From NCBI GenBank assembly GCA_903896915.1, contig CAITZN010000688.1:1-9102 (forward strand): a stretch of 9,102 nt of DNA. Direction: 5' to 3'. The position numbers and the translations under genes are program-made. The notes under the pieces are model-generated. The model made no database searches. It was not told the DNA's origin and worked only from the letters and a program-made list of their open reading frames with translations. The stretch comes from an uncultured bacterium. GTDB lineage: Bacteria; Desulfobacterota; Desulfobulbia; Desulfobulbales; Desulfobulbaceae. The number at the start of each line of letters is the position of its first letter. The stretch's first letter is position 1. This document shows, piece by piece, positions 1-6,864 of this stretch.

Positions 1-105
1 AGCTTGAATTGCGGAATGATGTACAAATACATCCTTGCCGCCATCCTGCTCGATAAAACCAAAACCCTTAGAATCATTAAACCATTTTACAGTTCCTTCA
101 GCCAT
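1..105 (-). CDS. csp: Cold-shock domain protein (CspA family), C-terminus cut by window edge
   Basis: Single-stranded nucleic-acid-binding cold-shock domain protein of the CspA family; such proteins act in the cytoplasm as RNA chaperones that melt mRNA secondary structure and often rise after a temperature drop. The 35 visible residues begin [20 protein letters not shown], with the RNP1-like motif KGFGFI at residues 13-18 and the RNP2-like motif VFVHH at 26-30, both essentially consensus. Family members are about 66-70 residues, so roughly half is missing beyond the left edge. The ATG at 103-105 is preceded by a strong Shine-Dalgarno AAAGGAG (114-120), which fixes the start. It lies downstream of the helicase on the same strand after a 126-base gap. 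Family identity is secure; which Csp paralogue it is cannot be told. Confidence 0.96.
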   Translation of the reverse strand, partial: MAEGTVKWFNDSKGFGFIEQDGGKDVFVHHSAIQA

Positions 106-231
106 TGTAACTACTCCTTTTTCGTTGTGCGAATGTGTCACACAGTTGTGTGTTGACCCCACTTTGGGGCCATTGGTAATACACTGAATCATCAAAATAA
201 TAATTCAGTAATATGTTCATATATTAAGCCA
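106..231 (-). other. csp upstream region with three inverted repeats
   Basis: This 126-base spacer between helicase stop and csp start would be the csp 5' leader or the linker in a joint transcript. It holds three short inverted repeats: ACTGAAT/ATTCAGT at 183-209 (13-base AT-rich loop), CCCC/GGGG at 157-169 (loop ACTTT) and CACACA/TGTGTG at 139-152 (2-base spacer). None is followed on the minus strand by a T-run, so none is a convincing intrinsic terminator. A weak promoter candidate is TTGATG (230-235) and TATTAC (208-213) with a 16-base spacer. Structured leaders are typical of cold-shock genes; function here is inference. Confidence 0.4.
114..120 (-). promoter_or_regulatory. Strong Shine-Dalgarno of csp
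   Basis: On the minus strand AAAGGAG stands 8 bases (core AGGAG) before the ATG of the cold-shock gene. The extended string AGGAGTAGT (110-118) is identical to the one before the helicase start (1502-1510). The pheA, uup, moaA and tsaD starts lack an equally good site. Confidence 0.85.
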
Positions 232-1500
232 TCAAGCTTTAGAGCGCCCGGAAAAACCGAAAACACCTGAAGCGGTAGATCGATTACGTGGCCGTTGCGA
301 GTTTGCGGTGGCTTTTGGTTTATTGCTCGCCGGAATTCTTTTCCTTTCCCCAGAACGAGCCTCAGGCTCGGCATGCCGGGTGGCAAGAACAGCGGGATCA
401 ACAGCTTGTCGGTTCATTTTGCCATCAAGGGACTGCTCAATGGTCCGGATCATCCGACCGTCTTCAACGGTAGCGAAAGTAAGGGCTTCTCCGGTACACG
501 AAGCTCTGCCGGTCCGACCGGTCCGATGTATATACGCTTCGGCAGTATCCGGCATGTCATAATTGATGACATGCGAAATACCGGATACATCAATTCCCCG
601 TGCTGCAATATCTGTTGCCACCAGGATGTTGAAAGTACCATCCTTAAAACCATCAAGCGCCTGCTGCCGCTTGTTTTGCGACAGGTTGCCCTGAAGGGAG
701 GTGGCCTTGAAACCCGATTGTGCCAATTTCAGAGCTAGATTTTTCGCTTTGTATTTGGTCCGGGTAAAAACTAGCGTTGTCTCAATATGCTCGAGTTTAA
801 GCAGATGTACAAGCAATTCCGTCTTCTGCCCCTGTGCAATCGAATAAACTTGGTGGGTAATGTTTTTGACCGACCGGGTATGGTTTATCTGTACGGTTAC
901 CGGATTCCTCAGGATATCCTCGGCAAGATGCCTGATTTCACTCGGCATTGTCGCTGAGAAAACAAGAGATTGTCTCTCTTTAGGAAGCTGCCGCAATATT
1001 CGGCGGATATCAGGGAGAAAGCCCTTGTCAAACATGTGATCAGCTTCATCGAGGATCAGGGTTTCGACATGACTCAGATTGATTTCTTTATCATTGAGGA
1101 TGTCCAACAGTCGCCCCGGACAGGCAACCACGATATCAACGCCGTTGCGAATTTTCGCAACCTGCATCTGCTTGCTGACGCCCCCGTAGATGGCGATACT
1201 GCGAAGACGAGTATCCTGAATGATCTTTTTGGTGAACTCATTGATTTGTTCCGCAAGCTCTCTGGTCGGAGCAACAATCAAAACCCTGACCTGCTTACCG
1301 GCGGTTTCCATAAGGTGCTGCACTGTCGGCAGCACGAATGCTGCTGTTTTCCCCGTTCCGGTCTGAGCCAAACCCAGAAGGTCACGCCGTTCAAGGATCG
1401 ATGCCATCGACTGCTTCTGGATTGGTGTAGGTGCGGTATAGCCGCAACGCTGGATAGCTCCGGAAATGTGGGTGTTGAAATTAAAATCGTTAAAACTCAT
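232..1500 (-). CDS. rhlE: DEAD-box ATP-dependent RNA helicase, RhlE-like
   Basis: 422-residue ATP-dependent RNA helicase that unwinds short RNA duplexes; RhlE-type enzymes act in ribosome assembly, RNA decay and growth in the cold. All core motifs are visible in order: Q motif around GYTAPTPIQ (20-28), Walker A AQTGTGKT (45-52), PTREL (78-82), CPGR (127-130, where TPGR is usual), DEAD (151-154), SAT (182-184), ARGIDV (300-305) and HRTGRTGR (325-332). After the two RecA-like domains comes a short basic tail rich in Arg, Lys and Ser (about 380-422), a likely RNA-binding extension. I chose the ATG at 1498-1500 because it has AGGAG 5 bases upstream and gives the usual MSFNDFNF N-terminus; an upstream in-frame ATG at 1530 would place the SD inside the coding region. 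It sits between the RRM and Csp genes on the same strand. Subfamily RhlE is likely rather than certain. Confidence 0.95.
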   Translation of the reverse strand: MSFNDFNFNTHISGAIQRCGYTAPTPIQKQSMASILERRDLLGLAQTGTGKTAAFVLPTVQHLMETAGKQVRVLIVAPTRELAEQINEFTKKIIQDTRLRSIAIYGGVSKQMQVAKIRNGVDIVVACPGRLLDILNDKEINLSHVETLILDEADHMFDKGFLPDIRRILRQLPKERQSLVFSATMPSEIRHLAEDILRNPVTVQINHTRSVKNITHQVYSIAQGQKTELLVHLLKLEHIETTLVFTRTKYKAKNLALKLAQSGFKATSLQGNLSQNKRQQALDGFKDGTFNILVATDIAARGIDVSGISHVINYDMPDTAEAYIHRTGRTGRASCTGEALTFATVEDGRMIRTIEQSLDGKMNRQAVDPAVLATRHAEPEARSGERKRIPASNKPKATANSQRPRNRSTASGVFGFSGRSKA

Positions 1501-1501
1501 T

Positions 1502-1522
1502 ACTACTCCTGCAATCAAGCAG
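1502..1522 (-). promoter_or_regulatory. rhlE Shine-Dalgarno with overlapping small hairpin
   Basis: AGGAG (1506-1510) precedes the helicase ATG. The first two bases of this SD also form the 3' end of a small hairpin, CTGC-ttgatt-GCAG (plus-strand positions 1509-1522), which could partly occlude the ribosome binding site at low energy cost. The SD itself is clear; a regulatory role for the 4-bp stem is speculative. Confidence 0.55.
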
Positions 1523-1642
1523 ATATGCATCCATGATCAGTTCGCGGCACATTGTTACAGCGCAGGACCCCTGGTGTCAGTTCGTTGTTGATTGCTAAAA
1601 TTTGGATAAAAACCTGACACTACCGCGGCAGGATGACCGTGC

Positions 1643-1650
1643 ATTATATA
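1643..1650 (-). promoter_or_regulatory. Possible -10 element for rhlE
   Basis: Minus strand reads TTGGTATATAATGC, giving a perfect TATAAT (1643-1648) preceded by TGG-like extended -10 bases. I see no good -35 hexamer at 16-18 bases upstream. If used, transcription would begin near 1636 and leave a leader of about 135 bases before the helicase start, a length common for cold-regulated mRNAs. Weak call. Confidence 0.35.
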
Positions 1651-1730
1651 CCAAGCAACCCAAAGAGGGGAGATTTGATTACATTCATCAGTCCAATGTC
1701 CGATGGGCACGTTATTTAGATTGTGGTGTT

Positions 1731-1748
1731 GGAGGGAGGGAGAGGGGG
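1731..1748 (+). repeat. G-rich tract with quadruplex potential
   Basis: The plus strand carries GGAGGGAGGGAGAGGGGG, immediately past the stop codon of the minus-strand RRM gene. It has one GG and three runs of three or more G, so a two-layer or defect-containing quadruplex is possible. In the minus-strand transcript it becomes a C/U-rich stretch. No known motif; simple sequence is the cautious reading. Confidence 0.4.
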
Positions 1749-1757
1749 ACAAATGCT

Positions 1758-2033
1758 TTATCTACTGCGGCGCTGGCCTTTTTTAACCGGGGGCTTCGCT
1801 TCATTGCATACCAGCGTACGATGATTATACTCCTTGCCGTTTAATCCGTCCATCGCTTTATGACCTTCTGACCTGCTGGACATTTCGACAAAGCCGAAGC
1901 CTTTGGATTGCCCCGAAAATTGATCAACAATAAGCTTGGCGCTGACCACACTGCCAAACTTGCCGCAGAGTTCAGAAAGTTCGGGTTCGGTAATATTATA
2001 AGGAAGGCTACCAATAAAAAGTTTCATGCTCAT
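1758..2033 (-). CDS. Small RRM-domain RNA-binding protein
   Basis: 91-residue protein made almost wholly of one RNA-recognition motif, of the bacterial RRM type related to cyanobacterial Rbp proteins. RNP2 is LFIGSL (residues 5-10) and RNP1 is KGFGFVEM (44-51), with the aromatic positions for stacking on RNA bases intact. The short tail after the domain is basic (PPVKKGQRRSR). Such proteins bind RNA in the cytoplasm; several cyanobacterial members are cold-induced, though the targets here are unknown. The start is uncertain: ATG at 2033 (MSMKLFIG) or 2027 (MKLFIG) are both possible and neither has a convincing Shine-Dalgarno; an upstream TTG at 2054 is less likely. It is the first gene of the minus-strand cluster with the helicase and the cold-shock protein, 257 bases from the helicase start. 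Confidence 0.93.
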   Translation of the reverse strand: MSMKLFIGSLPYNITEPELSELCGKFGSVVSAKLIVDQFSGQSKGFGFVEMSSRSEGHKAMDGLNGKEYNHRTLVCNEAKPPVKKGQRRSR

Positions 2034-2609
2034 TCTTTTGGGGGTAATAAGCAAAAACTTTTAAGGTATCGAATGATATGAAATTACAGCGTAAGATATC
2101 AGAAAAAGAAAATGCTATTTAAGGAATAAAACATATATACATCATAAAATCTATTCTTGCAAGCTTATAATTCTCGCCTTCAGAGATACTTGCACATTCA
2201 GCACAACCATTACCCCCATAATTAGGCTTTCTGGAAATTACAATCTAATCCATGTTTTTTATAGTGTGCCGAGATATCACTTTTCTTCTCTATTGAAAGG
2301 ATTGACTTTAGCCAAAAGTCCAATTGCCAGATCTGACTTGCGCACAAAGAAAAATTCTTTCCTCCCCCCTCTTCCTATTGCTCAACTGCTGATGGGTTCC
2401 ATACGTCGGCTAGTTCACAAACGCACCTCTACCTTAATTATTCCCATAACCCATCAACAATGCTATATTGTAAGATTTAAAATTACCAAGCGGCATGAGT
2501 TGTTCAGCCAACATGTGAATTTTCAACACTACCCCTGATTTTCGCTTTGTTTTTTTATGGCTGGATCGATCATCTCGAGAAACGTATCCCCTCTTACCAC
2601 ACAGACACC
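2034..2609. other. AT-rich intergenic region without credible gene
   Basis: 576 bases between the divergent RRM gene and pheA. The longest open frame (2266-2538, GTG start, 90 codons) has no Shine-Dalgarno, no recognisable domain and an untypical composition, so I do not call it. Visible structure: a hairpin GACTTT-agcca-AAAGTC (2304-2320), a 9-base inverted repeat TGATGGGTT/AACCCATCA (2390-2398 and 2448-2456) separated by 49 bases, and a T-rich stretch around 2546-2556 ahead of pheA. The stretch must carry the pheA promoter, but I see no pair of hexamers good enough to name. A small RNA cannot be excluded. Confidence 0.5.
2134..2162 (-). promoter_or_regulatory. Putative sigma70-type promoter of the RRM gene
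   Basis: On the minus strand TTGCAA (2157-2162) and TATATA (2134-2139) are separated by exactly 17 bases (2140-2156), in AT-rich DNA. Each hexamer matches 4 of 6 consensus bases. Transcription would start near 2127, giving a leader of about 95 bases before the RRM start. It is the best promoter-like pair upstream of this gene, but AT-rich spacers produce such matches by chance. Confidence 0.45.
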
Positions 2610-3713
2610 ATGACCGAAAAACTGAACATCCCACAGGTACGGGAACGCATTGACCGGATAGATGACACCATCCTGGATCTACTGAAGGAACGACTGGATT
2701 GCGCCAAGACCATCGGCCTGCTTAAGAACGAAACCAACCGGGCAAAATGGGACCCCCAACGAGAACTGGAGATCTATGACCGGCTCCGCAAAGATAACAA
2801 TGATATCTTCCCGTACAAGGCGCTCCGCTCGATTTTTCACGAAATCATCACGACTTGCCGACTGTCGCAACGAAAGGCCACCGTCGCCTATCTCGGCCCG
2901 GAAGCCACGTTCTCCCACTTGGCAGGGGTCAAGTATTTCGGTCAGACCGCTGAATACCGACCGATGGAATCGATTGCTGAGGTTTTTGAGGAAGTCGAAA
3001 AGGAACGGGTGCAGTACGGCATCGTGCCGGTAGAAAATTCCATTGAGGGAGCAGTCACCTACTCGCTCGATGCTTTCCTCAAATTCAAGGTCAAAATCTG
3101 CGGCGAAATCCAGCTGGCCATCACTCATAACCTGGTCAACCGCTCGGGCAACATTGAGGACATCCAGACCGTGGCCTCCCACTCCCAGCCCTTGGCCCAG
3201 TGCCGAGATTGGCTGAAGAAAAATCTACCCAAGATTCCAACCCTTGATGTCTTTTCCACCGGGACCGCTGCCCAAATGGCGGCCAACAACCCCAACATCG
3301 GCGCCATCGCCAGCTCACTCGCCGTAAACACCTATGGCTTGCAGGTGGTGGTCAAGGGTATTGAAGATTATCAGGGCAACACCACCCGTTTTCTGGTCAT
3401 TGGCCGCAGATCCCCGAAAAAGAGCGGCTGCGACAAAACCTCGATTCTCATTGGCCTCATCAACCGGCCCGGTGCCCTCAACGAGATCCTGACCATCCTT
3501 TCGGCCAAGAACATTGACCTCGCCAAGATCGAATCCCGACCCACCAAAGATAAACAATGGAAATATCTCTTTTTCCTCGACATGATCGGTCATATTGAAG
3601 ACCCGGTCATCTATGAGGCTGGCAATATACTCAAACAAATCTGCGCCTATTACGAGGTGCTCGGCTCCTATCCACGAGCTGATGACATCAACCTCAACGG
3701 CGATATTGCCTGA
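2610..3713 (+). CDS. pheA: Bifunctional chorismate mutase / prephenate dehydratase (P-protein)
   Basis: 367-residue cytoplasmic enzyme that turns chorismate into prephenate and prephenate into phenylpyruvate, the committed steps of phenylalanine synthesis. Residues 1-90 are an AroQ-type helical chorismate mutase; R11, R28, K39, D48, R51 and E52 fall where the E. coli P-protein has its active-site residues, with Q87 close to its Gln88. Residues 92-270 are the prephenate dehydratase domain, with the catalytic TTRF at 258-261. Residues 278-355 are an ACT domain with GALN (288-291) and ESRP (308-311), the phenylalanine-sensing motifs that give feedback inhibition in relatives. The ATG at 2610 fits the family N-terminus; an in-frame TTG at 2547 would add 21 residues unlike the family. 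No Shine-Dalgarno is visible. I found no attenuator or Phe-rich leader peptide. uup follows 51 bases downstream, probably co-transcribed. Confidence 0.97.
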   Translation: MTEKLNIPQVRERIDRIDDTILDLLKERLDCAKTIGLLKNETNRAKWDPQRELEIYDRLRKDNNDIFPYKALRSIFHEIITTCRLSQRKATVAYLGPEATFSHLAGVKYFGQTAEYRPMESIAEVFEEVEKERVQYGIVPVENSIEGAVTYSLDAFLKFKVKICGEIQLAITHNLVNRSGNIEDIQTVASHSQPLAQCRDWLKKNLPKIPTLDVFSTGTAAQMAANNPNIGAIASSLAVNTYGLQVVVKGIEDYQGNTTRFLVIGRRSPKKSGCDKTSILIGLINRPGALNEILTILSAKNIDLAKIESRPTKDKQWKYLFFLDMIGHIEDPVIYEAGNILKQICAYYEVLGSYPRADDINLNGDIA

Positions 3714-3764
3714 CAAAACAGAAACTGTCGTACCTGAAATTCTACCTAACAGCCCGAGACCACC

Positions 3765-5600
3765 ATGTGCGCCCTACTCAGCTGCCAGGGCCTGACCAAG
3801 GCCTTTGGTGCCCAGACCCTGTTTACTGATATCACCTTGATGCTCAACGCCGGCGAAAAAACCGGTCTGATCGGCCCCAACGGCTCAGGGAAATCGACCC
3901 TGCTCAAGATCTTCTGCGGACTTGAGCACGCTGACCACGGCACGGTGTTCGCCCAGAAAATGAGCCGCATCAGCTATGTCGCCCAGGAAGACCTTTTCCT
4001 TGAAGAGGCCAGCTGCATCGACAACCTCTACCAGGCGTTACGCACCCTGGATATCGAGGAGGCTGAACAGTATAACCGAGTGTACGCCATGTGCAGCCGC
4101 GCCCAATTCATTGATCCGCAGCAGCCAGTCCACCTGCTGTCCGGTGGCTGGCGCAAGCGGCTAGCCATCTGCCGGGCCCTGGTCACTAGGCCCGATGTCC
4201 TGATTATGGACGAGCCCACCAACCACCTCGACATTGAGGGTATCCTCTGGCTGGAAAGCCTGCTGAGCGCAAACCTGCCTGAGAGTCCGGCCGCTGTGCT
4301 CATGGTCAGCCATGATCGTCGTTTTCTTGAAAACACAGTCAACCGGGTTATTGAATTGGCCCCGATCTATCCCGAAGGTTCGTTTCAGGTCCAGGGGAGC
4401 TACACCGACTTCCTTGAGAAAAAAGCAGACTACCTGCTCCAACGGCAAAACCTTGAGGAACGGCTGGCTAACAAGGTCAAACGCGAGACCGAGTGGCTGC
4501 GACGCGGCCCCAAGGCACGCACCACCAAAGCCAAATTTCGGATTGAGGAGGCGGGCCGACTGCAAGAGGAACTGGGCGATGTCCGTACCAGAAACCGTTC
4601 CGCTGGCCAGGTGGGCATCGCTTTTGAAAGCACCCAGCGCAAAACCAAAAAACTGCTAACAGCCGCTGGCATGACAAAAGGATTTCATGGGCCACCACTG
4701 TTTTCAGGTCTGGATATCACCCTCACGCCGGGCATGCGCCTGGGGCTGCTCGGCCGCAACGGCAGCGGCAAATCGACCCTAATGCACATCCTCGCTGGTG
4801 CCAGCCACCCTCATGGGCCCAAGCCGGACCAAGGGACAATCACCTGTGCCGAAAACGTTCGAATTGTCAGCTTCGATCAGCGCCGTGAACAACTGGACAC
4901 CTCGGTGACCTTGCGCCGTGCTTTGGCCCCGGATGGCGACAGCGTCATCTACAACGGCCAGAGTCAGCACGTGGTGACCTGGGCCAAACGGTTCCTCTTC
5001 CGCACCGACCAACTGGAAACCCCAGTGGAACGGCTCTCCGGTGGTGAGCAGGCCCGCATCCTTATCGCCCGGCTGATGCGCCAGCCCGCCGACATCCTCC
5101 TACTCGACGAGCCCACCAACGATCTTGACATCCCCTCCCTTGATGTCCTGGAAGAAAGCCTCTCCGAATTTCCCGGCGCCCTAGTACTGGTCACCCACGA
5201 CCGTTTCCTCTTGGACCGGGTCTGCAACATGGTGCTCGGTTTCGATGGCCGGGGCCATGCCGAATATTTCGCCGATTACGAACAGTGGCTAACAATGTTG
5301 CAAGACCGGGAGAGAAAAGAACTAAAGGCAGTCTCGGCCACCGCCAAAGACAGAGGTGCCGCCAAACCGAAATCTGGCAAACTATCCTACATGGATCAGC
5401 GCGAGTACGACCAGATGGAGACGAACATTCTCGCCGCCGAGTCCCGGCTGGAAGAACTTGAACAACTGATGAATGCCCCTGAGGTTATGGCCGACCCTGC
5501 CCAGTTGCAGCAGTTCTGGCAGGAGCAACAAAGCCTCCAGACAAAAACCGATCAACTCTATGGTCGCTGGGACGAACTCGAGCGCCACAAGCAAGGCTGA
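3765..5600 (+). CDS. uup: ABC-F family ATPase, Uup-like
   Basis: 611-residue soluble protein with two ABC ATPase cassettes and no membrane segment. Cassette 1: Walker A GPNGSGKST (37-45), Q-loop Q74, signature LSGGW (125-129), Walker B ending in DE (149-150), switch His183. Cassette 2: GRNGSGKST (330-338), LSGGEQ (424-429), LLLDEP (445-450), switch His477. The linker between them carries the WLRRGPKAR segment (244-252) characteristic of Uup. The C-terminal region from about 538 (KLSYMDQREYDQ onward, to 605) is the coiled-coil Uup domain that binds branched DNA in E. coli. ABC-F proteins act on the ribosomal E site; Uup has been linked to ribosome function and to limiting precise excision of transposons. 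E. coli Uup is of similar length. The ATG at 3765 has no clear Shine-Dalgarno. Related ABC-F subfamilies (EttA, YheS) fit less well because of the C-terminal domain. Confidence 0.93.
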   Translation: MCALLSCQGLTKAFGAQTLFTDITLMLNAGEKTGLIGPNGSGKSTLLKIFCGLEHADHGTVFAQKMSRISYVAQEDLFLEEASCIDNLYQALRTLDIEEAEQYNRVYAMCSRAQFIDPQQPVHLLSGGWRKRLAICRALVTRPDVLIMDEPTNHLDIEGILWLESLLSANLPESPAAVLMVSHDRRFLENTVNRVIELAPIYPEGSFQVQGSYTDFLEKKADYLLQRQNLEERLANKVKRETEWLRRGPKARTTKAKFRIEEAGRLQEELGDVRTRNRSAGQVGIAFESTQRKTKKLLTAAGMTKGFHGPPLFSGLDITLTPGMRLGLLGRNGSGKSTLMHILAGASHPHGPKPDQGTITCAENVRIVSFDQRREQLDTSVTLRRALAPDGDSVIYNGQSQHVVTWAKRFLFRTDQLETPVERLSGGEQARILIARLMRQPADILLLDEPTNDLDIPSLDVLEESLSEFPGALVLVTHDRFLLDRVCNMVLGFDGRGHAEYFADYEQWLTMLQDRERKELKAVSATAKDRGAAKPKSGKLSYMDQREYDQMETNILAAESRLEELEQLMNAPEVMADPAQLQQFWQEQQSLQTKTDQLYGRWDELERHKQG

Positions 5601-5699
5601 CCGGCTTACCTGCTACCGCAATACCTTTTGCTTGAAGATTCAGGCGACAACAACAACAGCATCCTGACTGAAATCGACAAGATCAAAAAGGGAACTTGA
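5601..5699 (+). other. Protein-like in-frame stretch after the uup stop
   Basis: The uup reading frame stays open for 32 more codons after its TGA (5598-5600), to a second TGA at 5697-5699, and encodes a plausible peptide: a hydrophobic PAYLLPQYLLLE part, then a polar part with three Asn codons and ending TEIDKIKKGT. There is no ATG and no Shine-Dalgarno in it. It could be the eroded end of a longer uup, or chance; 32 stop-free codons are expected about one time in five. The region also contains the inverted repeat CTGAAAT/ATTTCAG (5668-5674 and 5703-5709) running into the end of moaA. No clear bidirectional terminator is visible between the convergent genes. Confidence 0.3.
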
Positions 5700-5705
5700 A
5701 AAATT

Positions 5706-6752
5706 TCAGCCGCCGATGCGCGACATCCGACCGTGGCAGTCGCTGCCAGTCCGGCGCATTCGCTCCTCCAGTTGATGCCCTTGGGGTTTATTGCGGATAG
5801 CAGCTAGCAGTGCCTCACGAATGGCCGAATCTGGCCCCTGTGCTCTGAGCACGGAACGCAGATCGATTTCCTCATCGTGGAGCAGACAGGAACGCAGTGC
5901 TCCGGCCGAGGTCAGGCGTAGCCGGTTGCAGCGATCGCAGAAGTGGTGGCTCAAGGGGCTGATGAACCCGAGTGAGCCGCTAGCATCCGCACCAAGCCTG
6001 AAAACCTGGGCAGGACCGTCATGTCGACCCTTCTGCATGGGGACAAGCTCGCCAACTGTCCTGATTCGCTCCATAATCTCGTCGGTGCTTATATAGGTGT
6101 CGGCGTTCCAACGGCTAGAAGCGCCGATGGGCATGAATTCGATGAAGCGAACCTGCAGGGGCAGCCGTTGCGACAGTCGGGCAAATTCAAGAATTTCGTC
6201 GTCATTAATCTGCCGCATGGCGACCATATTGAGCTTGACCGGGAAAAACCCAAGTGCCAGCACAGTCTCAATCCCGCGCCAGACCTGATCAAAACAGTCC
6301 ACCCCTGTGATTTCGGTAATCCGCTCACGGCGCAGACTATCGAGACTGATATTGACCTTGGTCACCCCTGCATCATAGAGTTCCCGGCCATAGCGCTCCA
6401 GGAGTACGCCGTTAGTGGTGATGCGGACATCACGCAGCCCCTCTATCTCGGTCAGATTCCGGATAAACCCAAGCACATTCCGCCGCACCAGCGGTTCGCC
6501 GCCTGTGAGTCGGACCTTGGTAATGCCCATTGCCACGGCCACCCGGACCACCCTCAACAGTTCTTCATAGGAGAGGAGTTCGCCGTGCCCCAGCTTGGAG
6601 AGACAGCCATTGGATTCATCCTCAGTGACGCAATACATGCAGCGAAGGTTGCAGCGATCAGTCAGACTGAGGCGCAGGTAGGAAATGGGCCGGGAAAATA
6701 AATCGATCAACCCGTTGCCATCAGGGGCGGTACTGGTAATTTCTTGTTTCAT
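5706..6752 (-). CDS. moaA: GTP 3',8-cyclase MoaA (molybdenum cofactor biosynthesis)
   Basis: 348-residue radical-SAM enzyme that converts GTP to 3',8-cyclo-7,8-dihydro-GTP, the first step of molybdopterin synthesis, working with MoaC. The N-terminal [4Fe-4S] cluster motif CNLRCMYC gives Cys34, Cys38 and Cys41 (CxxxCxxC), followed by the SAM-binding TGGEP. The C-terminal cluster that holds GTP is CDRC-13-C (Cys272, Cys275, Cys289). The protein ends in SRIGG, the conserved Gly-Gly tail needed for activity in MoaA. Length fits the family. I use the ATG at 6750-6752; an in-frame TTG at 6770 would add six residues. No Shine-Dalgarno is seen. It is convergent with uup and divergent from tsaD, with no other cofactor gene in the window, so the rest of the pathway is encoded elsewhere. 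The enzyme implies that the host makes molybdo- or tungsto-enzymes. Confidence 0.97.
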   Translation of the reverse strand: MKQEITSTAPDGNGLIDLFSRPISYLRLSLTDRCNLRCMYCVTEDESNGCLSKLGHGELLSYEELLRVVRVAVAMGITKVRLTGGEPLVRRNVLGFIRNLTEIEGLRDVRITTNGVLLERYGRELYDAGVTKVNISLDSLRRERITEITGVDCFDQVWRGIETVLALGFFPVKLNMVAMRQINDDEILEFARLSQRLPLQVRFIEFMPIGASSRWNADTYISTDEIMERIRTVGELVPMQKGRHDGPAQVFRLGADASGSLGFISPLSHHFCDRCNRLRLTSAGALRSCLLHDEEIDLRSVLRAQGPDSAIREALLAAIRNKPQGHQLEERMRRTGSDCHGRMSRIGG

Positions 6753-6864
6753 CGGGTATGTTGCTCGCAAAAAAGAAGTTGGTGCTCGGAATTCGGACGA
6801 ACAACAACCATATATATATAGTTATTGATACCACCGAACAGGACGGATTGCAACCAACGGCCTC
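6753..6864. promoter_or_regulatory. Divergent moaA/tsaD promoter region
   Basis: This 112-base gap is the only non-coding DNA between two divergent genes, so it should hold both promoters. It contains an alternating AT run (6810-6820) that could serve as a -10 element for either direction, but I see no matching TTGACA-like hexamer at a normal distance on either strand. No clear operator or terminator is visible. No molybdenum-cofactor riboswitch can be recognised: the space is too short for a full one plus a promoter. Confidence 0.4.

Noticed and set aside
183..209. Inverted repeat ACTGAAT/ATTCAGT as a terminator of the helicase gene
   Set aside because: The stem is AT-rich with a 13-base loop and is not followed by a T-run in the direction of transcription.
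970..1536. 188-codon open frame on the plus strand inside the helicase gene
   Set aside because: It is antisense to the conserved helicase motifs, has no family resemblance, and its openness follows from the codon use of the real gene.
1555..1752. 65-codon minus-strand open frame between the RRM and helicase genes
   Set aside because: TTG start without Shine-Dalgarno, its start lies in the C-rich tract, no family resemblance; more likely leader RNA of the helicase.
1602..1844. 80-codon plus-strand open frame between helicase and RRM genes
   Set aside because: Runs antisense into the RRM gene, no ribosome binding site, low-complexity Gly/Arg part comes from the G-run tract.
2266..2538. 90-codon open frame with GTG start in the gap before pheA
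   Set aside because: No Shine-Dalgarno, no domain, untypical composition, and the region looks like AT-rich spacer.
2547..2609. Longer PheA from a TTG codon, or a Phe-rich leader peptide for attenuation
   Set aside because: The upstream frame has no homology to P-proteins, and I found no short ORF rich in Phe followed by alternative hairpins and a T-run in the right order.
6021..6701. 226-codon plus-strand open frame opposite moaA
   Set aside because: Complete shadow of moaA, which has all its cysteine motifs; no recognisable domain in the antisense product.
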